From assembly GCA_020975725.1 (NCBI GenBank), contig QXJR01000019.1, positions 62,001 through 126,000 of the forward strand: a DNA stretch of 64,000 bases, written 5' to 3'. Position 1 is the stretch's first letter, and each line of letters begins with the position of its first letter. The translations under genes and the position numbers were made by a program. Shown here in pieces: positions 38,717-48,054 of this stretch. The notes under the pieces were generated by a model. It saw only the letters and a program-made list of their open reading frames with translations. It was not told where the DNA came from and ran no database searches. The DNA comes from Picocystis sp. L7 (lineage: Eukaryota > Chlorophyta > Picocystophyceae > Picocystales > Picocystaceae).

Positions 38717-40133
38717 TGACTTGCCTGGATTGGAATACTTCATAGACTCGTTTGCCTTGCTAAGGTAGTGATGGCTCTTGGAAACGCGCAACCACTTGCC
38801 GCACAGCTTTCGTCGAGCTTGGGGCTAGTCTGCAAGTCTCTGTTGGTGTGGCACGATAAGCCTGCCCAAGCATCCTGCACTGTTTTTCACTCATTGTTCA
38901 CATTATATTCTCACGCACAAGGGCATGCCAATTCCTGATCTTGAACCTTCAACCTCATGGTTGGCTCTTCATGTGCCTGGTGGCACCTTGCATCAATGAG
39001 GGAGCGAGGATCTGTTCCCGGTTGTCTTCCCATGTTTGAGGTAGCCGTAGGTTCTTTCCAAAGCGATGGGCCAAGGACGGCATGCATGCTCGCATGCGTC
39101 TTTTTTCCGGAGGACTGCAGCCGATTGTACGGGTGGATTTGGATCGATGGTTTCACGCAGGCCATGCAGGAAAGGTGGCAGGAAGAAGACACCAGTGCGG
39201 TTGTGGTTGGGAATGCAATGCACAGGTCATGACGGGGATTTCTTTCTGCCTCCAAGGTCATCCTTTCCGCTCACACCTTGAGCCGATGTGCCTCGGGTCA
39301 CATTCCCGACACTGCTCCGTCACGCAGCACTTGGGGACCGGGCATGGCATCCATGCCTATGCTTTTCGGGAACATGGGTGTCACCTTGGGTGTCCTTTGA
39401 TCTGTGCTTGAATCATGGAACATTGAATCGCGCTTCATGCACCATCCATTCTGCACCCAATTCGTTGATTTCAAGATGGCATGGACGTGGACCCCACCAT
39501 GTGTCTCCAGGGATTCCTTCCCTGAACACGTGTGGTACGTTTTCGTCCGTACCTCCCCCCTCGTTCGAAGATCTCGCCACGTCACCCGAGGATGGGTGGT
39601 GGAGATCGCTCGTGGGGATATTTCGACCCCCCCGATCGCCCCAGCTGCGATCCGATTGGTCCACGGGATTCGTCGACCGTCGAGGATCGACGTGGAGCTT
39701 CCACGTGTCCGACCCACCCGTGGATCGAAATTCGACGGTCCATGCGGTCTTTTCACGGTCCACACACGGTCCACCGCTGTTCCCCGGATCTCGGGGGACC
39801 GGCCAGGAACGTCCACGTCATGTCCTTCTCATTCCCTCCCCTTTTCTGCATCCCCGCCTGCTCTCATCCGGAAGAATTCAGAACCCACCCTCCCTCACTT
39901 AACCCGAACCGAGTTAACCCCCCAGTCCCCGGGCGCCCTCCCCCCGCCTCCCCAAACGGACCCCCTTCCTCTCCTCCATCCCCTCCGGGGGGTCCCGATC
40001 CCATCCCTTCCTTGGGTGCCGGGCACGGTTCCCCCCTCCACCGAGGGGGGGGGGGTTTGCTTCGTGCTTCTTGGTTTCGTTTCATTGTGAAGGTCTCGCA
40101 CTTTCGTGCTGCGCTCGCTCTGGAGGCGCATCG
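38717..40133. other. Intergenic upstream of the REC-SPA gene
   Basis: No supported gene in 1.4 kb. The right end is a typical promoter of this genome: C-rich, with GTTAAC at 39913-39918 and an 11-G run near 40045-40055. Open frames here are overlapping shadows. Confidence 0.5.
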
Positions 40134-42659
40134 ATGGCGTCTGCGCCCACACCCTCGGAGATCCACGTCCTGCTGGTGGACGACGAAGGGATCTCGAGGA
40201 CCACGGTGGCCAGAGTGCTGCGGAACTGCGCCTATCGGGTCACCGAAGTGAGCGACGGGCTGGAAGCCATGCACGTGTTGAAAGAAAGCTTGCATGGAAG
40301 GGAACAGGACAGGTTCCACCTGCTGCTGACCGACGTCATGATGCCCGAAGTGGACGGAATCGCGCTGCTGAGGTTCGTCCGAGCCCACGAAGCGTTGAGG
40401 AACCTGCCGGTGGTGATGATGTCGGCACACGAACAGGCCGACACCGTGTTCGAATGCATACGTGGTGGAGCGGAAGATTACCTGCTGAAACCCATCAAGA
40501 AGAAAGAAGTGCAACACATATGGCAACACGTCTGGAGGAGGAAAACGCAAGCGCAGACCGTGCCCAGCCTGCACGAAGACGGAAACGCAGAGAACGACGC
40601 CAGGCACCTGCTCATGAGCGTGCCGCAACAAACGCACCAGAACGCGAACGCCAACGGCGGGAGCCCGAACGCGTCCGAGAGGAGAACGGCGGCGGATCCC
40701 ACGCCCAGCATGGTAGACAGGAAAGAAAAGCGAAAACCAGCGCGAAAAGATACCCTGAAAGAGTACCTGCAACGCCCAGGGAGACAGGCACGAGCGTTGG
40801 AGTGCCTCCACGTGTTCCAGAAGCTCGTGATTGAAGTGGCGGAGCGTCACAAAAAGGGGACCATCTTGGGCGCGGCAAGCATCGCCGCAGCGAAGCTCCA
40901 ACCCAACGGCGCTGTTCGCGTACCCATCTCGGAGGACCATGAGCGCAACGGCGACGGGATCAAGGGCATGGAAGTGTACGCTGCTCCGGAGACCTTGGTG
41001 AAAGGCCTTGCTTCCAAGGAGAGCGATATATTTGTCTTGGGGATGGTCCTGTTTGAACTGTTCCATCCTTTTGACGAGGATGCGGATCGCTTGCCGATGC
41101 TGGCAGCGGTCAAGGAGGGAGTTTTCCCCAGAAAGTTTCTGGAGTTGTTTCCCAAGATCGTCGAGCTGTGCGCGTGGATGACCCGTCCTATAATGCAGGA
41201 GAGGCCCACGGTCCAGGACTTGATGGAGTGCGAGGCGCTTCGGGAGGCACGTACAGGGCTGGAAGAGATCATGCAGGATGACCAGGCAAGCTTGCAAGGC
41301 GCGAGCGATGTGCAAGCTAGACTTTTTCTGCGGTCTGTTTGGCTGCAGCAGCAAGCATATGCGTGCAAGGTTGAAGAAGAAGTACAGAGCTTAGAAGAAG
41401 ACATTGCCACAATCAAGGCTTCGTTGCAAGCCAGTGATAAGAAATCACTATCCCATGTACAAAAAAGGCAAAAGAAGGGGGACGCAAACATCCACGAGCA
41501 CCCTGTGCCCCCATCTTTGAATAAGGTCAAAGACTGTTTTGAGGAACTTGATCACTTTTGGTTTGATCGCAGGAACCCGTTGGAGCATGAACCCATCAGT
41601 GAACCAGGGAAGGCAGAGATGTTTAGAGACATCTCGATGGAAATGTCGAAGTTTGTGACACACAACCGAATGGAATGCAAAGCCACTTTGAAACAGGCCG
41701 ATCTGTTGAACAACATGGAGATGATTTGTTCCATGTGTTTCGATAGAGATGATGAGTTTTTTGCGGCCACAGGTGTCTGCAAGAAGATCAAGATCTACGA
41801 GTATAAGTCAGTTGTTGCAGATGGTATGGAGGGACATCTCCCCGTTGCGGACATTGCTTGCAGTTCCAAACTGAACTCTTTGGCATGGAGTTCGTACATC
41901 AAATCTCACATTGCAAGCGCAGACTGTGCTGGTACTGTATGCCTGTGGGATACCTGCACACTGTCTCCGGTCATAGAGTTCCATGAGCACACATCGAGGG
42001 CATGGAGTGTGGACTTGTCTCCTTCAGACCCAACACGCCTACTGTCTGGATCAGACGATGGATCCATTCGGCTGTGGTCCATGTGTCAGCAGCGAAGTGT
42101 GGGTAAGGTTGATTGCAACACCAACATATGCAGCGTCCAGTTTTGTCCTACAGATTCAAACCTGTTTGCTGCAGGAACTACAGATCACAAGGCGTACCTG
42201 TATGATGCAAGGAAGCTTTCCGCTCCACTGGCAGTGCTGGGTGGGCACAAAAACAGCATTGCATACGTCCGGTTTCTTGGCTCGGACTCACTGGTTACAT
42301 CATCGACAGACAACACGTTGAAGCTTTGGGACTTGAAGAGTGCCTGCGCCGATGGTGGCAGCGCAGAAGCTGTTCAGACTTACCGCGGCCACATGAACGA
42401 GAAGAATTTTGTTGGGCTCTCTGTTCACCCTGAGGGATTCATAGCAAGTGGAAGCGAGGACAACACTGTTGTAGCGTACCACCAGAACTTCACCTCTCCC
42501 ATGGTTTCTCACAAGTTTCACGGCATGAACCCCCTGACTGGCAGGGAAGAACTTGATGACCGTGGGCAGTTTGTTAGTAGTCTTGCATTCCAGCGTTCGG
42601 GGAATGTTCTACTGGCTGCAAATTCCTCAGGGATCATCAAAGTTCTGGAGTTTGCCTGA
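40134..42659 (+). CDS. Response-regulator receiver fused to SPA-like pseudokinase, coiled coil and WD40 propeller
   Basis: The 841-residue protein has four parts. Residues 9-135 are a receiver domain with acidic pair D16/D17, phospho-acceptor D67 (LLLTDVMMPEVDG), S97 and K119 (DYLLKPIKKKEV), ending in IWQHVWRR as in plant clock PRRs. Residues 205-370 match the C-terminal part of the SPA kinase-like domain (TLKEYLQRPGRQARALECLHVF, ESDIFVLGMVLFELF, RPTVQDLMECEALR); the N-lobe Lys and HRD motif are absent. Residues 395-450 are a coiled coil. Residues 525-841 are a COP1/SPA-type propeller (FHEHTSRAWSVDLS, LLSGSDDGSIRLW, AAGTTDHKAYLYDAR). SPA proteins work with COP1 in light-controlled ubiquitination. 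The single open frame argues for a true fusion; the ATG at 40134 directly precedes the receiver. Confidence 0.93.
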   Translation: MASAPTPSEIHVLLVDDEGISRTTVARVLRNCAYRVTEVSDGLEAMHVLKESLHGREQDRFHLLLTDVMMPEVDGIALLRFVRAHEALRNLPVVMMSAHEQADTVFECIRGGAEDYLLKPIKKKEVQHIWQHVWRRKTQAQTVPSLHEDGNAENDARHLLMSVPQQTHQNANANGGSPNASERRTAADPTPSMVDRKEKRKPARKDTLKEYLQRPGRQARALECLHVFQKLVIEVAERHKKGTILGAASIAAAKLQPNGAVRVPISEDHERNGDGIKGMEVYAAPETLVKGLASKESDIFVLGMVLFELFHPFDEDADRLPMLAAVKEGVFPRKFLELFPKIVELCAWMTRPIMQERPTVQDLMECEALREARTGLEEIMQDDQASLQGASDVQARLFLRSVWLQQQAYACKVEEEVQSLEEDIATIKASLQASDKKSLSHVQKRQKKGDANIHEHPVPPSLNKVKDCFEELDHFWFDRRNPLEHEPISEPGKAEMFRDISMEMSKFVTHNRMECKATLKQADLLNNMEMICSMCFDRDDEFFAATGVCKKIKIYEYKSVVADGMEGHLPVADIACSSKLNSLAWSSYIKSHIASADCAGTVCLWDTCTLSPVIEFHEHTSRAWSVDLSPSDPTRLLSGSDDGSIRLWSMCQQRSVGKVDCNTNICSVQFCPTDSNLFAAGTTDHKAYLYDARKLSAPLAVLGGHKNSIAYVRFLGSDSLVTSSTDNTLKLWDLKSACADGGSAEAVQTYRGHMNEKNFVGLSVHPEGFIASGSEDNTVVAYHQNFTSPMVSHKFHGMNPLTGREELDDRGQFVSSLAFQRSGNVLLAANSSGIIKVLEFA

Positions 42660-42847
42660 ACATCCTTTGCGGTTTTACGGAGCTGCAGCATGCGTTTTGC
42701 ATAACATTGTTTTCTTTCTCTTCTCCTTGCAGTGCCTGGGTTGGCCGACTACTGCAGGGTTGTGGATCATGCCAAGTCATCTTTTTGGCCGGGCTCTGAC
42801 ATAAATAATGAAAATCCTTACTTAATGAGTTGTATTTGCTGGCTCAG

Positions 42848-43975
42848 TTAGGCAAAACTTTCCTGCATGATGTGCAGGGCAAGTAAATCTGCCAGCGCAG
42901 TGTCGCCTCCTCCGTCGATGAGCGCTTCAATATCTACCTTCCTTCCTGTCGACTGCATAGCCATCACTTCTTTTTTCCACCCAGGACGCGAATCCAAGCA
43001 TCCAGAGCGAAGCATGCTGCCTACCAAATTCCTATCCTTTGCAGTGAGTGGTTGTCCAAAGCATTCAAGTTCTTCTGTCTGTATGTGCTCGCGTCGCACT
43101 CCCAGCCAGAGCAATTCTGGTATGGAATAGCGGCTGGCTTCGAGCATGGTAGTGCGATGCAATCCACCTTGAGCGTAGGTGTGTAGGATGATCACTCCAC
43201 TTGGATTCCAATCCACCACTGCGGCCACTGGTAATGCGGCTTCCACGTGCAGCTTTCGTAAGAACGACCTCGATGCTAGGTCCGGCATGCCTTTGGCGGT
43301 CAGGACGATCACGGGCACCTTTTGGTGGATTCTTTCGCGATAAAGCCGATGCAAAACTGCTTCTTTCTCCACAACCAGCACCAGCTGTGCATCGGTTTGA
43401 AGGTGCCATGCCTCCACTTGACGCACATCTCCTGGAATGGGCACCACGCAGTTCCTGCAGTCTATCCAACCATCATCTCCGCTGCTGCTGCCACCGTTCC
43501 CAGTTCCTGCATCGTTGGCACGAACATGCAAGTTTCCGAAGAACTCACCTTTGCTTGCGGCCACCACGCCCAAGCATGGCCTAGGCACCTGCAAGAGTCC
43601 CACGACCACTTGCACGGCGGCCGATACGCCTTCGTAGGTGCGTGCAGATCGAGGAAAGCTCGCCTTGGCACGATAGTACAAGCCACGCAGCGTGCACGTT
43701 TCTTCTTTGACACAAAGACTGGCCAATACCGTCAGAACGCTCCACACCTGCACGTAATTCGCACGTTGTTTTCGACTGCCGTAGCGGATCTCCACGTGCG
43801 CAAGTCCTCCGTGCACGTCGCACGATTTGATGTAGACGAGAGGAGGGGGTTCTTTTCCTTCCAGGACGGCTTCGGACGCCATTTGCGCAGCTTTGGCGAT
43901 GCGCCACGCCACTTCTTGCTGCGAGACCGTCTCCAACACTTCCACCAGGCAGGCTTCTGGATCCCAGCCTTCCAT
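42848..43975 (-). CDS. SPO11: SPO11-like topoisomerase VI A subunit (meiotic double-strand breaks)
   Basis: From the ATG at 43975 the product is 375 residues. The winged-helix segment carries the catalytic-tyrosine region TLRGLYYRAKASFP. The Toprim part carries LVLVVEKEAVLHRLY, IVLTAKGMPDLASRSFLRKL and AAVVDWNPSGVIILHTYAQG (the D-x-N-P-x-G metal motif). Spo11 cuts DNA to start meiotic recombination. A single gene does not tell SPO11-1 from SPO11-2, but the sequence does not look like the SPO11-3/topo VI paralogue. The frame is open upstream to about 44146 without an ATG; only a GTG (44026) was found. Upstream lies an 11-bp triple repeat and, in another frame, an ATG at 44201, so the N terminus is uncertain. 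Confidence 0.85.
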   Translation of the reverse strand: MEGWDPEACLVEVLETVSQQEVAWRIAKAAQMASEAVLEGKEPPPLVYIKSCDVHGGLAHVEIRYGSRKQRANYVQVWSVLTVLASLCVKEETCTLRGLYYRAKASFPRSARTYEGVSAAVQVVVGLLQVPRPCLGVVAASKGEFFGNLHVRANDAGTGNGGSSSGDDGWIDCRNCVVPIPGDVRQVEAWHLQTDAQLVLVVEKEAVLHRLYRERIHQKVPVIVLTAKGMPDLASRSFLRKLHVEAALPVAAVVDWNPSGVIILHTYAQGGLHRTTMLEASRYSIPELLWLGVRREHIQTEELECFGQPLTAKDRNLVGSMLRSGCLDSRPGWKKEVMAMQSTGRKVDIEALIDGGGDTALADLLALHIMQESFA

Positions 43976-44607
43976 GATCGCGCGACCTGCTTGGTTCACG
44001 CCTTCCGGGTCCGAATCCACCAGCACCTGGTGTGCGTCCCAAACCTGCTTCCGGACGGATCCGAGTGGGTGCCGCGCCGCGTCCTTCGCCTCGTCCGACG
44101 GCGTAACAATGGCGTGCTTTGCTCGTGCTTTGCTCGTGCTTTGCTACAGCCCCCCCGCTGCTGCGTGCCACAGGGGCGGTAGATCGGGGGGCAGGTCCCA
44201 TCTCCCGGGTAGGCATGGAGCGGTGGAAAGGTGAAGACGGTGCATGGAAAAGGAGCCGAGACCCATCCATCCCATGGGAAGAGCAGAGGGGACAACCGGG
44301 GACAGGAGTGGACACCGAGGGAGGGAATCCTACTAATGCATGGAGAGAGGATGCTTCGCACCACCTAGGAAACAGGTGAAAGGAAGTGTGCAGGAAAAAA
44401 GAGAGAGGTTCAAACGGCCATGGATCACCCCGCCTCAAAGCAGGATCCATCGAATATATTTTCTAAGCAGAAGATGTGTGCCGTGCATAGGCGTGCTTCA
44501 TCGCTCCAAGTCCTTCAAGACCAAGCAAAGTGCATCCTTGCTCTGCGCAAAGATGAAGTCAAGCATACATGCCACAGGGGTTCGAGAACGAAACATAAAC
44601 AACCCAG
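43976..44607. other. Spacer between SPO11 start and VIP1 end
   Basis: This 632-bp stretch holds the SPO11 promoter and N-terminal uncertainty zone, the 11-bp triple repeat and the VIP1 3' flank. No separate gene is supported. Confidence 0.5.
44113..44145 (+). repeat. Three perfect copies of an 11-bp unit
   Basis: CGTGCTTTGCT is repeated three times in tandem. On the SPO11 strand it reads AGCAAAGCACG, containing the CAAAGCACG motif seen in other promoters. Eleven is not a multiple of three, so copy-number change would alter any frame passing through. Confidence 0.9.
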
Positions 44608-47600
44608 CTATGGAGACAATGGGCATGCGCTGACGTTCCTGGACACGCTGCCCTTGCTCCGGTCCTTCGAATTCTGGATGTGAGGGCGTAAGAGCTGTTC
44701 CAACAACTCAATGGTCAGTGTTCCTTCCACCTCCGTGTTCAGGTGCAGTGGAATGCAAGGCCTGATTGGCAAGCAGTGATTGCGGTTCAACGGAACGACT
44801 TCAAGTGGGTTGTACGATGCTCCAGGGCTAAAGAGCACTTCGATGTAAAAACGCTTCGGATCTTCCAGCGAAACGTCCTTCCTCTCAAACAAACGAAACA
44901 CGATCTGTGTCAAGTAGTCCAGTTCGTTGATCAATGCCAGCTCGCGCCTGGCATCCTTAGACACAGGCTGGGCTTCTCCATCCTCTCCCACACAAAAATC
45001 ACAATAGATGAGCATATTCAAGAGCGAATGCACATGGCTCTCGCTTGTGAAGTACAAACGCGTCTTTACTCTTCTTTCAGGCGTGTTGATCTCCGATGCA
45101 AACCGAGGATCTAAACGGGTCCTCATACCATCATCGACCTCGTGGTCATCTAGCTCCTCGTCACCTTCATTGCGAGACTCTTTTTTGCCAACTGTATCTT
45201 GCGACGGATTGGAGGACTCGTCCCCCTCCGCCATGCTAAAACCTGCTGCAGTGAAACTCTCCTCCCTGGTATTGCTGAGATCAGTCAAGAGTTTGTTGAG
45301 TAGACTCGAGCATATGTTGCTGCCAATGGCCATTTTGCCGGACACTCCAACACCATATTCGTTAGGAATGACAAGGTCAGCGGCTGCTTTGCTGACCGTG
45401 TAGATCTCTTCCATTCCTTGCAAGTCTAAATCTCCATTGTGAATTGCATCGTATTTGATCATATCGTAGATGTCTGCTATCTTGGAAATGTTGAAGACGT
45501 TCTTCCTGGTGTGGTAAAAGTCAGATTGCAATTTTTTCCATCGATCATACATGAGCATATACCCTTCGTTGTTACACGGGCCTTCTGTGCTGTGCTGCAC
45601 AACACCTGTCATTGTTCCCCGCACCCAATCTTGGAAATGACCATCAGCGCCTTCAGTCATTGCTTCGTGTTCAAACTTCTTTTCCAGCTGCTTCACGAGA
45701 GTTGCTATGTGTCCCTTCAGCATCTGAAGCAATTCAACTGGACGTTCTGGCATGTCATGCATACCTCCTGCAAGCATCTCCTGGCTCTCCGAAAACTGGA
45801 GTGTGGACTTATCTTTTTCTAAGCGTTGGCCATCCCAAGTGTCATTCCCAAATCCTGTGGGAATGCAACTGGTCATTCTAGGCGAATCATCTTCATCGAG
45901 TCCTTCTGTGTATAAGTCCACCCTCATTGCTGGTGGTGGGCAATCTGGTATAGTTGTGTTCTCTCTTGCTGCAGCATCGTGCAGCGATGAGGAAGACAAC
46001 AGCACACAGTTTTCTTCATTTGTCATCGCATCGTGAATGCACTCTTTAGCATGTTGAATATACTCAGAAGCTCCTTTCCCAAAGGCATCGAGCATGGGAG
46101 TGTCTTTCTTAACCATAGCTGCAATGATGGGGGCGAGCGATGCCCCCTCTAAATCCAAAAGTCCCTTGCAGAACGCAGCGGCTGACATCTGGACACGGCC
46201 TTCATCAGAGGAGTAAATCTTCAAATCATGCCGGTACGTGCTGTGTAGTCTTAGGAGACCCCTTCCCTCCTCATAACCATCGCTAGGATACATATTTATT
46301 CGAAAGTCCTTCCCCAGGTTTTCTGCTTGCTCCCTGCCAGCATGAGTCAACACCCCGCCCCACTTCAGAATCAAAAGAGAAAGCGTCACCTTCTCCTGCC
46401 CATCGACAACAGATGTCTGCAACGGTTTGAATTGCGCCTTTCTGTTAACCCCGCTAAACCTACCCCCTACCCCCCCTGTGGTAGAGCGCTCTAGCACTGC
46501 TTTGATCACGCTGAACTTGTTCAACGTTTCCAGCTTTTCTTCCACATACTCCTGCTCATCTTCTGAGGTCGAAGAATCGAGGTACTTGTGTATGGGAGGG
46601 GTGCCAACAAAACCACTGTACTCAGCCCGCGATAGAATTTCTGACACTGCCTCGAGAAGTTCTTCCAACTGGTTGGGAGTTTTCAATTTCGCTTGCTTCC
46701 CTTTGGAGTCCATGTACTTCATTTGCAATTCCAAGAGTTCTGGTTGACTTACCTTCACTTTCAACTTTTGTTTGGGAGTGCGGTCACCGTGTCGAATCAC
46801 TGCAAGGACACAACGGAGCTCGTCTGCAGAGGATCCATCCACCTCCTGATCTTGCAGGCTAAGGGCGCTTGCTGATCGTGTCAATGACAATGCTTCGTCG
46901 TAGTCCCCTGATCTGCCTGAAGGTACATTGTGCAATTGCCTCCTCAATCTTGACGGAGAAAGCTCTGAGAGTATGAGGGTGCGCAGCAAGTCAGACGTGT
47001 CATCGTAATACTTTTTGCTATTTTTCACAAAACTCCAACCATTGACGTCACACACATACGACTTTTCCTGACACCTAAGGAGGTCGAAGCCGCAGACTGC
47101 TTGTCCAAAAGCGATGGATATCTTCCTTGCAATTTCTTTCTCCTCCGGAGTCAGCAGCACTGGATATCGTAGCTCCTTCCCGTCACTCGATCTCTGGACT
47201 CGACCATCAACAGTGGGAGACTTTCTGGCTTCTGCATGTGCATAACCAGACCCCACTGTGTAAACCTTGACATCAGTGCCCCCAGTAGGAAGAAAGGCTT
47301 CGTATATGTATGATTTGTCCCTTCTTACGTGGTTGATATCCGGGGAAAAGTCAGCGCTTCGGTCGGCTCTCTTACGAAACAGGCGTTTGCACCCCCCGCC
47401 CATGCTGTATGGGTAGTAAATGTAGATGTTGTGGTCATCCCCATCCACTGGTTTTTCTACGAATGGTTTCACAATTTTCTCTCCATCAACCATCACAAAA
47501 TCTTCTTCCTCATTGAATTCGTTGAGGTCCACTCCATCCTTGGTGCGGTTCATGATGACGTGCGGTGCTACATCAATGTTGCACGCTTGAAGCAAGGCAT

Positions 47601-48054
47601 AGACCTTCCTCCTGTCGTGCAAGATGTGCTGCGAGGGTAGGTCGTTGATCAAGAACGGTTTCCTCAGCTTGACGTACGCTTCAGCTTTTTCCAGAGGGAA
47701 TCCTTCCGAATGAAAGGCCACGAGGGCATTGCAGATGGGCCACTCCTCCACCGGTTTGTGCAGCAGCGTCTCGTCTCCGAAGTACACCACTTCGAAGTCG
47801 TTCCACGAGTTCATGCGTTGTATGATGGATTCCATGGGTTTTGACCTAGCTTTCTTGTCCATGGCACAGATGCCAAGCACGATAGGTTCACCGTCGTCGG
47901 TCCAGTCTTGTGATCCTGATCTTGTTTTCCTCGGAGGTACGCCTGGTGCGCGCATGTGGAACGGGATGCCTCTCGCACGGGATTGCATGCGATGCAAGGC
48001 TGCATTTTGGAACCTCAGTGCCGCCACGCGTCGGTTCTCGTCCTTCGAGCCCAT
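44608..48054 (-). CDS. VIP1: Inositol hexakisphosphate/diphosphoinositol-pentakisphosphate kinase (VIP1/PPIP5K)
   Basis: The 1148-residue protein matches yeast Vip1 in length and layout. The ATP-grasp kinase (about 55-380) shows IVLGICAMDKKARSKPM, NDFEVVYFGDE, HSEGFPLEKAEAY, HDRRKVYALL, FVEKPVDGDDHNIYIYY, VGSGYAHAEARKSP and CDVNGWSFVKN. The histidine-acid-phosphatase-like domain follows, with RHGDRTPKQKLK (about 417) and the late SESHVHSLL motif. The kinase adds the 1-phosphate to InsP6 or 5-InsP7, making inositol pyrophosphates that signal phosphate status; the second domain removes it. The C terminus ends soon after the phosphatase core. The upstream region carries two CAAAGCACG and two AGTTAAG motifs between 48242 and 48283. 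Confidence 0.96.
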   Translation of the reverse strand: MGSKDENRRVAALRFQNAALHRMQSRARGIPFHMRAPGVPPRKTRSGSQDWTDDGEPIVLGICAMDKKARSKPMESIIQRMNSWNDFEVVYFGDETLLHKPVEEWPICNALVAFHSEGFPLEKAEAYVKLRKPFLINDLPSQHILHDRRKVYALLQACNIDVAPHVIMNRTKDGVDLNEFNEEEDFVMVDGEKIVKPFVEKPVDGDDHNIYIYYPYSMGGGCKRLFRKRADRSADFSPDINHVRRDKSYIYEAFLPTGGTDVKVYTVGSGYAHAEARKSPTVDGRVQRSSDGKELRYPVLLTPEEKEIARKISIAFGQAVCGFDLLRCQEKSYVCDVNGWSFVKNSKKYYDDTSDLLRTLILSELSPSRLRRQLHNVPSGRSGDYDEALSLTRSASALSLQDQEVDGSSADELRCVLAVIRHGDRTPKQKLKVKVSQPELLELQMKYMDSKGKQAKLKTPNQLEELLEAVSEILSRAEYSGFVGTPPIHKYLDSSTSEDEQEYVEEKLETLNKFSVIKAVLERSTTGGVGGRFSGVNRKAQFKPLQTSVVDGQEKVTLSLLILKWGGVLTHAGREQAENLGKDFRINMYPSDGYEEGRGLLRLHSTYRHDLKIYSSDEGRVQMSAAAFCKGLLDLEGASLAPIIAAMVKKDTPMLDAFGKGASEYIQHAKECIHDAMTNEENCVLLSSSSLHDAAARENTTIPDCPPPAMRVDLYTEGLDEDDSPRMTSCIPTGFGNDTWDGQRLEKDKSTLQFSESQEMLAGGMHDMPERPVELLQMLKGHIATLVKQLEKKFEHEAMTEGADGHFQDWVRGTMTGVVQHSTEGPCNNEGYMLMYDRWKKLQSDFYHTRKNVFNISKIADIYDMIKYDAIHNGDLDLQGMEEIYTVSKAAADLVIPNEYGVGVSGKMAIGSNICSSLLNKLLTDLSNTREESFTAAGFSMAEGDESSNPSQDTVGKKESRNEGDEELDDHEVDDGMRTRLDPRFASEINTPERRVKTRLYFTSESHVHSLLNMLIYCDFCVGEDGEAQPVSKDARRELALINELDYLTQIVFRLFERKDVSLEDPKRFYIEVLFSPGASYNPLEVVPLNRNHCLPIRPCIPLHLNTEVEGTLTIELLEQLLRPHIQNSKDRSKGSVSRNVSACPLSP

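Noticed and set aside
38714-38770. Possible splice donor (AAG-GTAGTG) at the end of the F-box/LRR gene
   Set aside because: The stop follows a complete LRR and no convincing downstream exon was found; noted only as a caution.
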